Shown here piece after piece: positions 14,564-21,564 of a stretch of 22,252 bases of DNA (its first letter is position 1; every line of letters begins with the position of its first letter). Both the position numbers and the translations under genes were made by a program. Location of the stretch: contig JAVVFH010000029.1 in the NCBI GenBank assembly GCA_032250585.1, positions 1 through 22,252 of the forward strand, read 5' to 3'. This DNA comes from JAVVFH01 sp032250585 (GTDB lineage: Bacteria > Pseudomonadota > Gammaproteobacteria > Xanthomonadales > SZUA-36). A model generated the notes under the pieces. The model did no database searches. It worked only from the letters and a program-made list of their open reading frames with translations, and had not been told where the DNA came from.

Positions 14564-16087
14564 CTATCGCCAGGCCGGGTGGAAGTCCGTCCAGCCACCC
14601 TGTACAGATCCGAACAGGCCGCTGTCCATGACCGGGTCGATGATGTTTTCGATATAAACGATTTGAAACGTGCCATTGAAGTTTTTCATGTCGGCATCCA
14701 TGATGGCCGCACCGTAGATCGTGCCGTTGCCGTTGCCGGTGAACTCGGCAGCCGGCTTTTCCACATCGGTGACGAACAGCACGCCGAATAATTCACCGCT
14801 TACGCTGGTATCAGCCGCTGCAGAGATCAAAAACACCGGTGCATTCGCCGACCCGATCGAGGTCGGAGAATTATTGAGGTTGGTCTGAATCGAGCAGGAA
14901 TTGCCGCTGATCCAGTAAACGCCGAAGGAGTTTTCATCCAGCGTAGAGCAATCGGTCAGGCGGTTCGAAGGTGGAACCGAGTCGCGAACTTTCTGCCAGT
15001 TCGCTTTCGGCACTTTGAAGGTGAAGTCCCAGATATCACAGGGAAAATTTTCGTCGACGACGATATCGATTCCGATGTCTTGCTCGCCTTGTTCCGCATA
15101 ACTCAGCAACCGGTCATCGTTCTTGTTACAACTGCAGGGGCGGTTGGCACATTTGTAGCCATCGGGGAAGGTATCGGCGCCGTAAAATTCGTGCAATTCG
15201 CAGGTCGACCAGGATCCGCTCTGCGGCGTGAACGGATCGGCATCCGCTCCGCAACCCGCACCAGAGTTCGCGTTTACCCAGGCAGAAATCGGAACACCCA
15301 GGCCGCCGCCATTCGGGTTGGGTACGATTTCAACGGTTCCGTTGGGTGGCACGGTCGTCCTAGCCGTCAGCGGCACGCCCGGCCCGCCGTCGCCGCCGCC
15401 GGGGCCGAAACTGCCGATTTTCTCGGACACCCGGGCTTCGGCGGAACAGTTCGCGCCCATATCGTCGCAGTCCGCCTGGCCGTGGGCCATCAGCGTGACC
15501 ATGAAGTAACGGCTGTCCTGCAAGCCGGTGTCCGTCGTGCAGCCCTGGACGATGGGGTCCTGCGACCGGTCGATGTCCAGCATGCAGAGCAACGCGTGCA
15601 GACTGACCTGCTCGTTGGCGCTGGGGTTCTCTTCCAGTTCGCGGGGGTTGATCGAAGCCGGCAGAAACCAGGAATCGGGATCGCCGGGGTCGTCGACGTA
15701 GAAATAGCTGCCGGCCCGCAGCGTCGGGTCCGACTCGGCGAAGCAGGGGTGTTCCCCGGTGGTTCCGGCAACAGCGCTGCAAGGCAGCCAGCGGCCTTCG
15801 GCAAGCCAGCCGTCCGTGCCGTCAGGCAATAGATCAGCGGTGGCGGATGAGACCAGCACCGAGTTGGTCAGCATGAACTGCTTGGCCTGCTGAATGCCGG
15901 CGTCGGCAATGTGAAAAGCCTCTTTTTGCCAGGTTTCGTTGGCCGACTTGCGCTGCTCGAATACACCCACCTGCATCGCGTAAAGTACCATGGCCGTCAG
16001 CAGTATCAGGATCAATACGGCGCTGAACATCGTGATCGCGCCACGCTGCCTTTTCAAGCCGCTCGAGTTGTCGATTGTCTGTTTCAT
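14564..16087 (-). CDS. Large PilX/GspK-like minor pilin, set A
   Basis: The 507-aa paralogue of the set-B PilX-like pilin. The leader ends at Gly16 (KRQRG/AITMFSAVLILILLTAMVLYAMQV), again with Phe at +5. HIADAGIQQAKQF follows as the amphipathic continuation. The exported part has 14 cysteines in the same order as set B, including WSTCELHEFY, the cluster KCANRPCSC and NFPCDIW. The C-terminal VYWISGNSC, APVFLISAA, FGVLFVTDVE, YGAAIMDAD and NGTFQIVY blocks suggest the same beta-helix-like fold. Between about residues 225 and 240 is a glycine/proline linker (FGPGGGDGGPG) separating N-terminal and C-terminal regions. I prefer ATG 16087, which aligns with the set-B start (MK...), over ATG 16096. 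Confidence 0.85.
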   Translation of the reverse strand: MKQTIDNSSGLKRQRGAITMFSAVLILILLTAMVLYAMQVGVFEQRKSANETWQKEAFHIADAGIQQAKQFMLTNSVLVSSATADLLPDGTDGWLAEGRWLPCSAVAGTTGEHPCFAESDPTLRAGSYFYVDDPGDPDSWFLPASINPRELEENPSANEQVSLHALLCMLDIDRSQDPIVQGCTTDTGLQDSRYFMVTLMAHGQADCDDMGANCSAEARVSEKIGSFGPGGGDGGPGVPLTARTTVPPNGTVEIVPNPNGGGLGVPISAWVNANSGAGCGADADPFTPQSGSWSTCELHEFYGADTFPDGYKCANRPCSCNKNDDRLLSYAEQGEQDIGIDIVVDENFPCDIWDFTFKVPKANWQKVRDSVPPSNRLTDCSTLDENSFGVYWISGNSCSIQTNLNNSPTSIGSANAPVFLISAAADTSVSGELFGVLFVTDVEKPAAEFTGNGNGTIYGAAIMDADMKNFNGTFQIVYIENIIDPVMDSGLFGSVQGGWTDFHPAWR

Positions 16088-16140
16088 GATTCCCATCCCA
16101 GACGCCCGTTCAATTCCCCGGGGTAGTCACGATGATAAGT

Positions 16141-16168
16141 TCATTTCGCCTTCACGAAGTCGAAATGA
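16141..16168. repeat. Intercistronic hairpin over the set-A pilW stop codon
   Basis: TCATTTCG (16141-16148) and CGAAATGA (16161-16168) pair perfectly, and CTTC/GAAG extend the stem after one mismatch. The pilW TGA (16154-16152) lies in the upper stem. Such hairpins can stabilise the upstream message or tune translation of the next gene. There is no T-run, so it is not an intrinsic terminator. Confidence 0.45.
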
Positions 16169-16892
16169 AATCGTTTCGCACTTTTATGGTGTCCTCGATC
16201 CGGCGCGTGATCGCACCATCCCGGATCAGCCGTCCCTCAATCTGGATCTGCACCTGCCGGGCGCGCTGCTCCAGCGTGCTCGTGCCGCCCTCGATGGGCA
16301 GGGTGTTGGTGAAGGATTCCGTGTCGTCATCGACGGCAAAAGTCGTGATATCGACAAAGCCGGGGTCGGTGACCGCTATCCACTGATCGTCGTCTCCGGC
16401 GCAGTTGCCGCCGGGTGCGGCATCACCCGCCCACATTTCGATGAAACCGACATTATCGGCATTTGCCGCTAGGCGGAAACCGCCGCCACTCAAAGTGCCG
16501 GGAGTGCCGTTTGGCGGATTTCGCTCGAGAAAGTAAATCAGACAATCATTGCTCTGATAGGACACGACGTTCAGATCCGGCGAATAGGTAACGGAGCTAT
16601 CGGCTCCCAGGCCACAATCCGGGTTGGCGTAGCAGTACATCGCGTACGGATTGTAGTTCGCGCGCCGTACATCACGCGTGAGCATGCTCATGGTATTGCG
16701 CAGCTCATCGCTCAGCTGCGACATCTGGATGATGCGCGACGCGGTGCCCAGCGAATTGGCCATCAAGGCCACCATGGCGGCGGTCACCACCACGCTCAGC
16801 GCAAGGGAGATCATCGCCTCCATCAAGGTCACGCCACGCTGACGGGCACGCGCACTCAGGCCGTTGCTCACGGCAGGCATCCGGCGGCCCAT
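16152..16892 (-). CDS. PilW/GspJ-like minor pilin, set A
   Basis: A 246-aa minor pilin. The leader ends at Gly20 (ARQRG/VTLMEAMISLALSVVVTAAM) with Glu at +5. MVALMANSLGTASRIIQMSQLSDELRN, then LTRDVRRANYN, mirrors the set-B copy closely. Four cysteines (YCYANPDC, NDC, GNC) match set B, and GGGFRLAANADNVGFIEMWAG corresponds to the set-B GFRR block. The ATG at 16892 shares its A with the TGA of fimT, and GGGAG lies eight bases before it, indicating coupling. The upstream GTG at 16901 is less likely. A 64-bp gap with a hairpin separates this gene from pilX. Confidence 0.87.
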   Translation of the reverse strand: MGRRMPAVSNGLSARARQRGVTLMEAMISLALSVVVTAAMVALMANSLGTASRIIQMSQLSDELRNTMSMLTRDVRRANYNPYAMYCYANPDCGLGADSSVTYSPDLNVVSYQSNDCLIYFLERNPPNGTPGTLSGGGFRLAANADNVGFIEMWAGDAAPGGNCAGDDDQWIAVTDPGFVDITTFAVDDDTESFTNTLPIEGGTSTLEQRARQVQIQIEGRLIRDGAITRRIEDTIKVRNDFISTS

Positions 16893-17515
16893 CACTGACA
16901 CTCCCTGAATCCGGGAGCGGCGTAACTGGATCTGGCCGTGTCGGAACAGATACTCGAACGCCCAACCGGGCTCAGCTCTACATTGAGCGCGTAGCTGGTA
17001 TCGTCGGAAAGCAGCTCGAGCTCAACACTTTCACCGCCTACGACCAGACCGCGGACCGGATCGAACACGATGATGTTGTCATCGCCGCCGAAAGTGCTGT
17101 CGGCCGGCGAGAACACATCCGGATTGCCGAGGTTCTCGGAGCGGAACAGTCTCGGGGTGCCATCCAGGGTGCAACTGCTGACCTGATCGAGACAGTCACA
17201 GGCGACATCCGCGCTGTCACCGGCTGTCATGCCGAGACACCAGCCATTAGCGTCGGAATTCATGTTGACCGCCACGAACTGATTGCGCTTGACCGCCTCC
17301 ATCTGCGCCGAACTCAAAAAGGCCATGATCTGCTCGGCGCCGCTGGTTACCTGTCGCTTTTCGATCAGCGTGCGGTAGGATGGCAACGCTAAAGATGTGA
17401 TGATCGCAATGACGGCCAGCGCCACCATCAGTTCGATGACGGTGAAGCCTTTGACTTTGGAAAATCCGTTTTTCCCTTTCTGCGGGTCCCTCCGGGTGTA
17501 TGCACGGGTTGGCAT
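16892..17515 (-). CDS. FimT/GspH-like minor pilin, set A
   Basis: A 207-aa GspH-family pilin and first gene of operon A. A basic leader ends at Gly23 (KVKG/FTVIELMVALAVIAIITSLALPSY) with Glu at +5, followed by IEKRQVTSGAEQIMAFLSSAQMEAVKRNQ. The globular region shows WCLGM, ACDC and SCTL, and ends with ICSD and ECQ. It has six cysteines where set B has eight. I chose ATG 17515 because GAGG precedes it at a 7-nt spacing; the frame continues to ATG 17548, which has no such site and lies at the predicted transcription start. GspH-type pilins couple the tip complex to the major pilin filament. Confidence 0.86.
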   Translation of the reverse strand: MPTRAYTRRDPQKGKNGFSKVKGFTVIELMVALAVIAIITSLALPSYRTLIEKRQVTSGAEQIMAFLSSAQMEAVKRNQFVAVNMNSDANGWCLGMTAGDSADVACDCLDQVSSCTLDGTPRLFRSENLGNPDVFSPADSTFGGDDNIIVFDPVRGLVVGGESVELELLSDDTSYALNVELSPVGRSSICSDTARSSYAAPGFRECQ

Positions 17516-17553
17516 AGGGCACCTCAGGAGAATATGATTGGTTTTCATTCGAT

Positions 17554-17559
17554 ATTATA
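17554..17559 (-). promoter_or_regulatory. -10 box for pilin operon A
   Basis: A perfect TATAAT on the minus strand (17559-17554) would give a start near 17547 and a leader of about 30 nt before the set-A fimT ATG. No good -35 hexamer stands at 16-18 bp, so an activator may be needed. The 157-bp gap it sits in is shared with the divergent pilE-like gene. Confidence 0.45.
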
Positions 17560-17618
17560 GTGGGTCCGCAGGGACATCGGACTGCAAGGCCGACCGTTGG
17601 TCGTTAGGAAGAAGCCGC

Positions 17619-17645
17619 CCGTCCGGAAAGCAAGCTTCCGGACGG
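17619..17645. repeat. Perfect 10-bp hairpin in the pilE leader
   Basis: CCGTCCGGAA (17619-17628) and TTCCGGACGG (17636-17645) pair perfectly around a 7-nt loop, ending 27 nt before the pilE-like ATG. Neither strand has a T-run after it, so it is more likely a 5'-UTR structure or operator than a terminator. Confidence 0.5.
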
Positions 17646-17672
17646 CATCAAAACGGTTACACGAGGTGCGAG

Positions 17673-18074
17673 ATGAAATTTTTCACCCGAAAAAGGATTT
17701 CCGGTTTTACCGTCATCGAGCTGATGATCGTGGTCATGATCGTCGCCATCCTGGTGGCCCTGGCCTATCCCTCCTACGTCAACTACGTGCGCAAAGCCAA
17801 GCGCGGCGAGGCGCAGCAGCTGTTACTGAACTGGTCGATCAACCAGGAGATTTTCCGGTCGAACAACCCGCAGTACGCCACCACGGCCCAGTTACCGGCA
17901 CCGACGCATGATCTATACACATTCACGATCCCGACCCGTACGGCGACCACCTACACGCTGCAGGCGAACGCGTCCGGTGACCAGGCCAACGACAAGGCCC
18001 GGAACGGCGACAGCTGTAGCAGCCTCACACTGAACCAGAACGGCGTCAAGCTACCGGCCGGCTGCTGGGACTAA
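17673..18074 (+). CDS. PilE-like type IV pilin
   Basis: A 133-aa prepilin with a 10-residue leader and cleavage after Gly11 (KRISG/FTVIELMIVVMIVAILVALAYPSY), Glu at +5. YVNYVRKAKRGEAQQLLLNWSINQEIFRSNNPQYA is typical of PilE/ComP-type minor pilins. A two-cysteine loop (Cys115 and Cys131, ending in LPAGCWD) forms the usual C-terminal disulfide. PilE usually accompanies the FimT-PilV-PilW-PilX set, so this protein probably joins the same pilus; a major-pilin role is less likely given its size and position. GAGG lies seven bases before the ATG. It is divergent from operon A and 14 bp upstream of the transglycosylase gene. I avoid a firm symbol because pilE and comP cannot be separated by eye. Confidence 0.88.
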   Translation: MKFFTRKRISGFTVIELMIVVMIVAILVALAYPSYVNYVRKAKRGEAQQLLLNWSINQEIFRSNNPQYATTAQLPAPTHDLYTFTIPTRTATTYTLQANASGDQANDKARNGDSCSSLTLNQNGVKLPAGCWD

Positions 18075-18088
18075 GGTGCCGCAACTCT

Positions 18089-19498
18089 TTGTGCGTCTAT
18101 CAGGCTACCGCCTTATCGGAAGGATGGAAAAACGCGCTGGCGTTTTTCCTGTGCCTGCCGTTCCTCTACTCGGGTAACGACCAGCCCACCCAGCTCGAAC
18201 AGGTGCTGCGGCGCGGCGCGCTGATCATGTTGACCCGCAACGGTGCCAGCACCTATTACATCGGCGCCGAAGGCGGCACCGGCCCCGAGTACGAACTCGC
18301 CAGTCAATTCGCCGATTACCTCGGCGTCGGCATCGACGTCGAAACGGCGCCCGCTTTCCACGAGCTCGCCAAGCGTTTGCACAACCGCCGGGGCGACCTG
18401 ATCGCGGCCAACCTGACGCGCACGCCGGACCGCGAACTTCAGTTCAATTTCGGACCGGATTACCTCGAAACGTCCACCGTCGCGCTCTACCGCCGCGGCC
18501 AGCCGAAGCCGCGCAGCATGGAAGACCTGGTCGGGCGCAAGCTCATGGTGCTGGCCGGCACCAGCTACGAAGAGCAGTTGCGAGCAGCGCAGTCCGAACT
18601 CCCGGACCTGGAGTGGGAGCCGCGCAGCGACGTCGGCATCGAGGACCTGCTGCTGGCGATATCCGACGGCGCCATCGACACCACGCTGGTGGACTCGAAC
18701 ATTTACAGCCTGAACCGGAGTTTCTATCCGAGCGTGGCGGTCGGCTTTACACTGGAAGAAACCCTCTCCCATGCCTGGGCGTTTCCGCCGGGCGACGACG
18801 ACAGCCTGGTACAGAAAGCGCGCGTGTTCCTCCGGCAGGCCAAGCGCTCCGGACAGCTGCAGGCGCTGCACGAGGCCTTTTACGCACCGCGCGAGCGGCT
18901 CGACCGGGTCGGCATGTTCCAGTTCATGGAACAGGTGCGCGAACGGCTGCCGCCGCTGCTGCCGCTGTTCCAGGAAACCGCCGCCGCCCATGACCTGGAT
19001 TGGCGGCTGCTGGCGGCCATCGGCTACCAGGAATCCCACTGGGACCCGGACGCCTCTTCCTATACCGGTGTGCGCGGTATCATGATGCTGACGCGGCGCA
19101 CCGCGCAGCATTTGGGCATCGGTGACCGGCGCGACGCGAAGCAGAGCATCGAAGGCGGTGCGCGTTATTTTCTCGACCTGCGCAACCGGCTCCCCGGGCG
19201 CATCCCGGAGCCGGACCGCACGTGGATGGCGCTGACGGCCTACAACATGGGCATGGGCCACCTGGAGGATGCGCGCGTGCTGACCCAGAAACAGGGCGGT
19301 GACCCGGATTCATGGGACGACGTGCGCAGCAGGCTGGAACTGCTCAGCCAGAAGAAGTACCACAGCGAAACCCGCTACGGCTATGCGCGCGGCTTGGAAG
19401 CGCGCCAATACGTGCACAACATCCGCCGCTACTATGAAATTCTGGTCTGGATGGATACCCGCGAACACCCCCTGCTGATCGCCGGCGAAGCGCCCTGA
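18089..19498 (+). CDS. mltF: Membrane-bound lytic murein transglycosylase F-like
   Basis: This protein cleaves peptidoglycan glycan strands to 1,6-anhydromuropeptides at the outer membrane or in the periplasm. A hydrophobic stretch near residues 15-28 (NALAFFLCLPFLY) is the probable export signal. An SBP_bac_3-like domain spans about 35-270 (GALIMLTRNGASTYYIG and FNFGPDYLETSTVALYRRG). An SLT domain follows, with catalytic Glu315 in AAIGYQESHWDP, then MMLTRRTAQHLG and ALTAYNMGMGHLEDAR. This two-domain layout is specific to MltF. At 469 aa it is a little shorter than E. coli MltF, mainly at the N-terminus. The only in-frame start near the signal is TTG 18089 with poor ribosome-binding support, so the true start is uncertain. 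It follows pilE by 14 bp and is probably co-transcribed. Confidence 0.9.
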   Translation: MCVYQATALSEGWKNALAFFLCLPFLYSGNDQPTQLEQVLRRGALIMLTRNGASTYYIGAEGGTGPEYELASQFADYLGVGIDVETAPAFHELAKRLHNRRGDLIAANLTRTPDRELQFNFGPDYLETSTVALYRRGQPKPRSMEDLVGRKLMVLAGTSYEEQLRAAQSELPDLEWEPRSDVGIEDLLLAISDGAIDTTLVDSNIYSLNRSFYPSVAVGFTLEETLSHAWAFPPGDDDSLVQKARVFLRQAKRSGQLQALHEAFYAPRERLDRVGMFQFMEQVRERLPPLLPLFQETAAAHDLDWRLLAAIGYQESHWDPDASSYTGVRGIMMLTRRTAQHLGIGDRRDAKQSIEGGARYFLDLRNRLPGRIPEPDRTWMALTAYNMGMGHLEDARVLTQKQGGDPDSWDDVRSRLELLSQKKYHSETRYGYARGLEARQYVHNIRRYYEILVWMDTREHPLLIAGEAP

Positions 19499-19529
19499 AG
19501 ACGCCGATGGCGTTGGTTGGGCGGCCGAC

Positions 19530-19594
19530 AGGAGCCAGTGCAGCTTGCGACATGGGTTTATCTGACGCACAAGTCGCGAGCTTCGCTGGCTCCT
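19530..19594. repeat. REPIN-like inverted REP pair between mltF and dnaQ
   Basis: The left arm begins AGGAGCCAGTGCAGC (19530) and the right arm, read on the minus strand from 19594, begins AGGAGCCAGCGAAGC. The 22-base arms agree at 19 positions and enclose 21 bases. On the minus strand the sequence reads TGTAGGAGCC...GCGAC, the classic REP head and hairpin. It lies about 10 bp after the dnaQ stop and could act as an mRNA end stabiliser between the convergent genes. Confidence 0.7.
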
Positions 19595-19604
19595 ACATGG
19601 GTTC

Positions 19605-20300
19605 TTAGTCCAGCCAGAGGCAGTGGCCTGAGCTTTCCTTGATGGCCTGCAGGCGGGCTTCGTGGCGGGCGTTCTCTTCGTCGCTGGGCAGCAGCACGCG
19701 CAACGGCGGGCGCTCGCGGATTTCGATCACGGCGCCAGCCTGGGCAGGCTCGGCGGCAGGTTCCAGGCTGAGACCGAGGTCGCTCTGGCCGCCGGTCATG
19801 GCCAGGTAGACATCGGCCAGGATCTCCGCGTCGAGCAGGGCCCCGTGCAGCGTGCGGCTGCTGTTGTCGATCTCGTAGCGCTTGCACAGCGCATCCAGGC
19901 TGTTGCGCTGGCCGGGGTGCAGGTCGCGGGCCAGTTCCAGCGTGTCGAGCACGGAGGCATGATCGGTCAGACGGTCGTCACGGCCAAGCAGTGCGAGCTC
20001 CATGTCGAGGAAGGCGATATCGAAAGGGGCGTTGTGGATCAGCAGTTCCACATCCTTGATAAACGCCAGAAACTCTTCCGCCACTTCGCCGAACAGGGGC
20101 TTGTCCTGCAGAAATTCGGTACTGATGCCATGAACTTCCAGCGCCCCGTCCTCGATATCGCGTTCCGGATTGAGGTAGTAGTGAAAGTTCCTGCCACTCA
20201 GACGCCGGTCGACCAGTTCCACGCAGCCGATCTCGATGACGCGGTGGCCTTCGGCGGGATCGAGGCCGGTGGTTTCGGTGTCGAGAATGATTTGTCTCAC
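19605..20300 (-). CDS. dnaQ: DNA polymerase III epsilon subunit (3'-5' proofreading exonuclease)
   Basis: DnaQ proofreads replication errors within the Pol III core. The 231-aa protein has the DnaQ-type exonuclease motifs: Exo I D7-T-E9-T-T-G-L, Exo II HNAPFD94IAF and Exo III H152-GALLD157. After the exonuclease domain, Q172-S-D-L-G-L177 matches the beta-clamp-binding consensus QxxLxL. The C-terminal tail that contacts the alpha subunit ends in SGHCLWLD. The length is close to the usual 240 or so residues. The start is GTG at 20300, with AAGGG about 10 nt upstream; no alternative ATG keeps motif I. It lies 52 bp after rnhA on the same strand, whereas in E. coli dnaQ and rnhA are divergent. 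Confidence 0.96.
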   Translation of the reverse strand: MRQIILDTETTGLDPAEGHRVIEIGCVELVDRRLSGRNFHYYLNPERDIEDGALEVHGISTEFLQDKPLFGEVAEEFLAFIKDVELLIHNAPFDIAFLDMELALLGRDDRLTDHASVLDTLELARDLHPGQRNSLDALCKRYEIDNSSRTLHGALLDAEILADVYLAMTGGQSDLGLSLEPAAEPAQAGAVIEIRERPPLRVLLPSDEENARHEARLQAIKESSGHCLWLD

Positions 20301-20352
20301 GTATTTTTTGCCCTTGCGCTGACTGTTTTAATGGCCGCTTTTCGCCGCGGAC

Positions 20353-20790
20353 TCAGCGAGGAATCGCCTGCACCGCCAATTGATCGGCACGCTCGTTTTC
20401 CGGCACGCCACTGTGGGCTTTGACCCAGCGCCAGCTCACGTCGTGCCGCTCGATAGCCTGTTCCAAACGCTGCCACAACTCGACGTTCTTGACGGGTTTT
20501 TTCGCGGCCGTCTTCCAGTTTCTATTCTTCCACTGTGTCAGCCACTCCGTCATACCCTTCATCACGTAGACCGAATCGGTGTAAATGACCGCTTTGCAGG
20601 GCCGTTTCAGGGCTTCCAGCGCCTGGATCACCGCCATCAGTTCCATGCGGTTGTTCGTGGTCTGGCGCTCACCACCAGACAACTCGCGCCGCTGATCCCG
20701 GTACATCAGCACGCTGCCCCAGCCACCCGGACCCGGGTTGCCGCTGCAGGCGCCGTCCGTGTAGATTACCACCGTCTCGTCATCCGTCAT
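20353..20790 (-). CDS. rnhA: Ribonuclease HI
   Basis: RNase HI degrades the RNA strand of RNA-DNA hybrids. The 145-aa protein has the expected four-acid active site: D12 in YTDGACSGNPGPGGWG, E50 in TTNNRMELMAVIQAL, D72 in IYTDSVYV and D136 in NERADQLA, with the catalytic-loop H126 in KAHSGVPEN. The basic protrusion (TQWKNRNWKTAAKKPVKN) is of the E. coli type. I chose ATG 20790; the longer frame to 20832 overlaps the preceding gene. It lies 13 bp after the YafS-like gene and is probably co-transcribed with it and dnaQ. Confidence 0.96.
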   Translation of the reverse strand: MTDDETVVIYTDGACSGNPGPGGWGSVLMYRDQRRELSGGERQTTNNRMELMAVIQALEALKRPCKAVIYTDSVYVMKGMTEWLTQWKNRNWKTAAKKPVKNVELWQRLEQAIERHDVSWRWVKAHSGVPENERADQLAVQAIPR

Positions 20791-20803
20791 TATGCATTCG
20801 CGC

Positions 20804-21490
20804 TCAGCCCCACATGGCCGCCGATTGTACAACGCCTGAGCCCGCTTTTCTGAACCGCAGCGGCGTAATCTGCGGGCTGTCGCGGTGGCGCGCCTGCAGC
20901 AGCAGCAGGTCGGCGAACGGCACGCCCAGCCCCGCCAGGCCGGTGTTCATGAAAGCCGGCCAGCGGGCGCCACCGAGACCGGCCCCGGCAAAGCCCTGCA
21001 TCGTCAGCCCCAGGCGCTCGAGTTGCGTTTTGACACGAAAAGGCGCCAGCCCCGGCAACTTGCGGATCGGCCCCTGGGTCTGGAAACGCCAACCCATGTG
21101 GTTGAGGCCCAGGATCAGCAAAACACCGTCCGGCGCCAGCACGCGCCTGGCCTCGGCCAGTTCTTCCTCGCGACCGCGGCTGATGATGTGATGCAGAACC
21201 ACCATGCGGAACACGCCGTCCTGAAACGGCAACGCAGCGCAATCGCAGCGTACGCGCTGCCCCATCCGGTCCTGGCTGTCCTGGCTCAGGCTGATCGAGA
21301 TGCCGAACAACTCGGAAGCAGGATGCAGCAGCAAGGGGTCGAACAGCGGCGCATGGGGATGGTGAAGTTCCAGTACGTTCCCGCGCACATTGGTGCGCCC
21401 GGCACTCCTGAGCAGACCTTCCGAAAGTTGACGCAGGGTTGCCAGGTCGGAGCCGGGATGATAAACGGACTTGGACACCGACTCAGGCAA
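20804..21490 (-). CDS. YafS-like class I SAM methyltransferase, unknown substrate
   Basis: The 228-aa product has a Methyltransf_11-like core. DCAALPFQDGVFRMVVLHHII corresponds to motifs II-IV, and EEELAEARRVLAPDGVLLILGLNHMG to the post-III region of SAM methyltransferases. Its place between gloB and rnhA is that of E. coli yafS. Motif I is unusual: GNVLELHHPHAPLFDP stands where the glycine-rich (D/E)xGxGxG loop is expected, so SAM binding may be altered or lost. The frame starts at TTG 21490; GTG 21478 is an alternative, and neither has a clear ribosome binding site. The stop is 13 bp before rnhA. Confidence 0.75.
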   Translation of the reverse strand: MPESVSKSVYHPGSDLATLRQLSEGLLRSAGRTNVRGNVLELHHPHAPLFDPLLLHPASELFGISISLSQDSQDRMGQRVRCDCAALPFQDGVFRMVVLHHIISRGREEELAEARRVLAPDGVLLILGLNHMGWRFQTQGPIRKLPGLAPFRVKTQLERLGLTMQGFAGAGLGGARWPAFMNTGLAGLGVPFADLLLLQARHRDSPQITPLRFRKAGSGVVQSAAMWG

Positions 21491-21564
21491 CCCGGGCGAA
21501 ACTTTTGTTAAACTCTGCCATCAGCGCGGGTATCGAAATCCGACTCGCGGCAGAGGGGAACTGA

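Noticed and set aside
18113..19261. 382-aa minus-strand frame opposite mltF
   Set aside because: The plus-strand frame contains the transglycosylase catalytic motif and domain order; the minus-strand frame has none.
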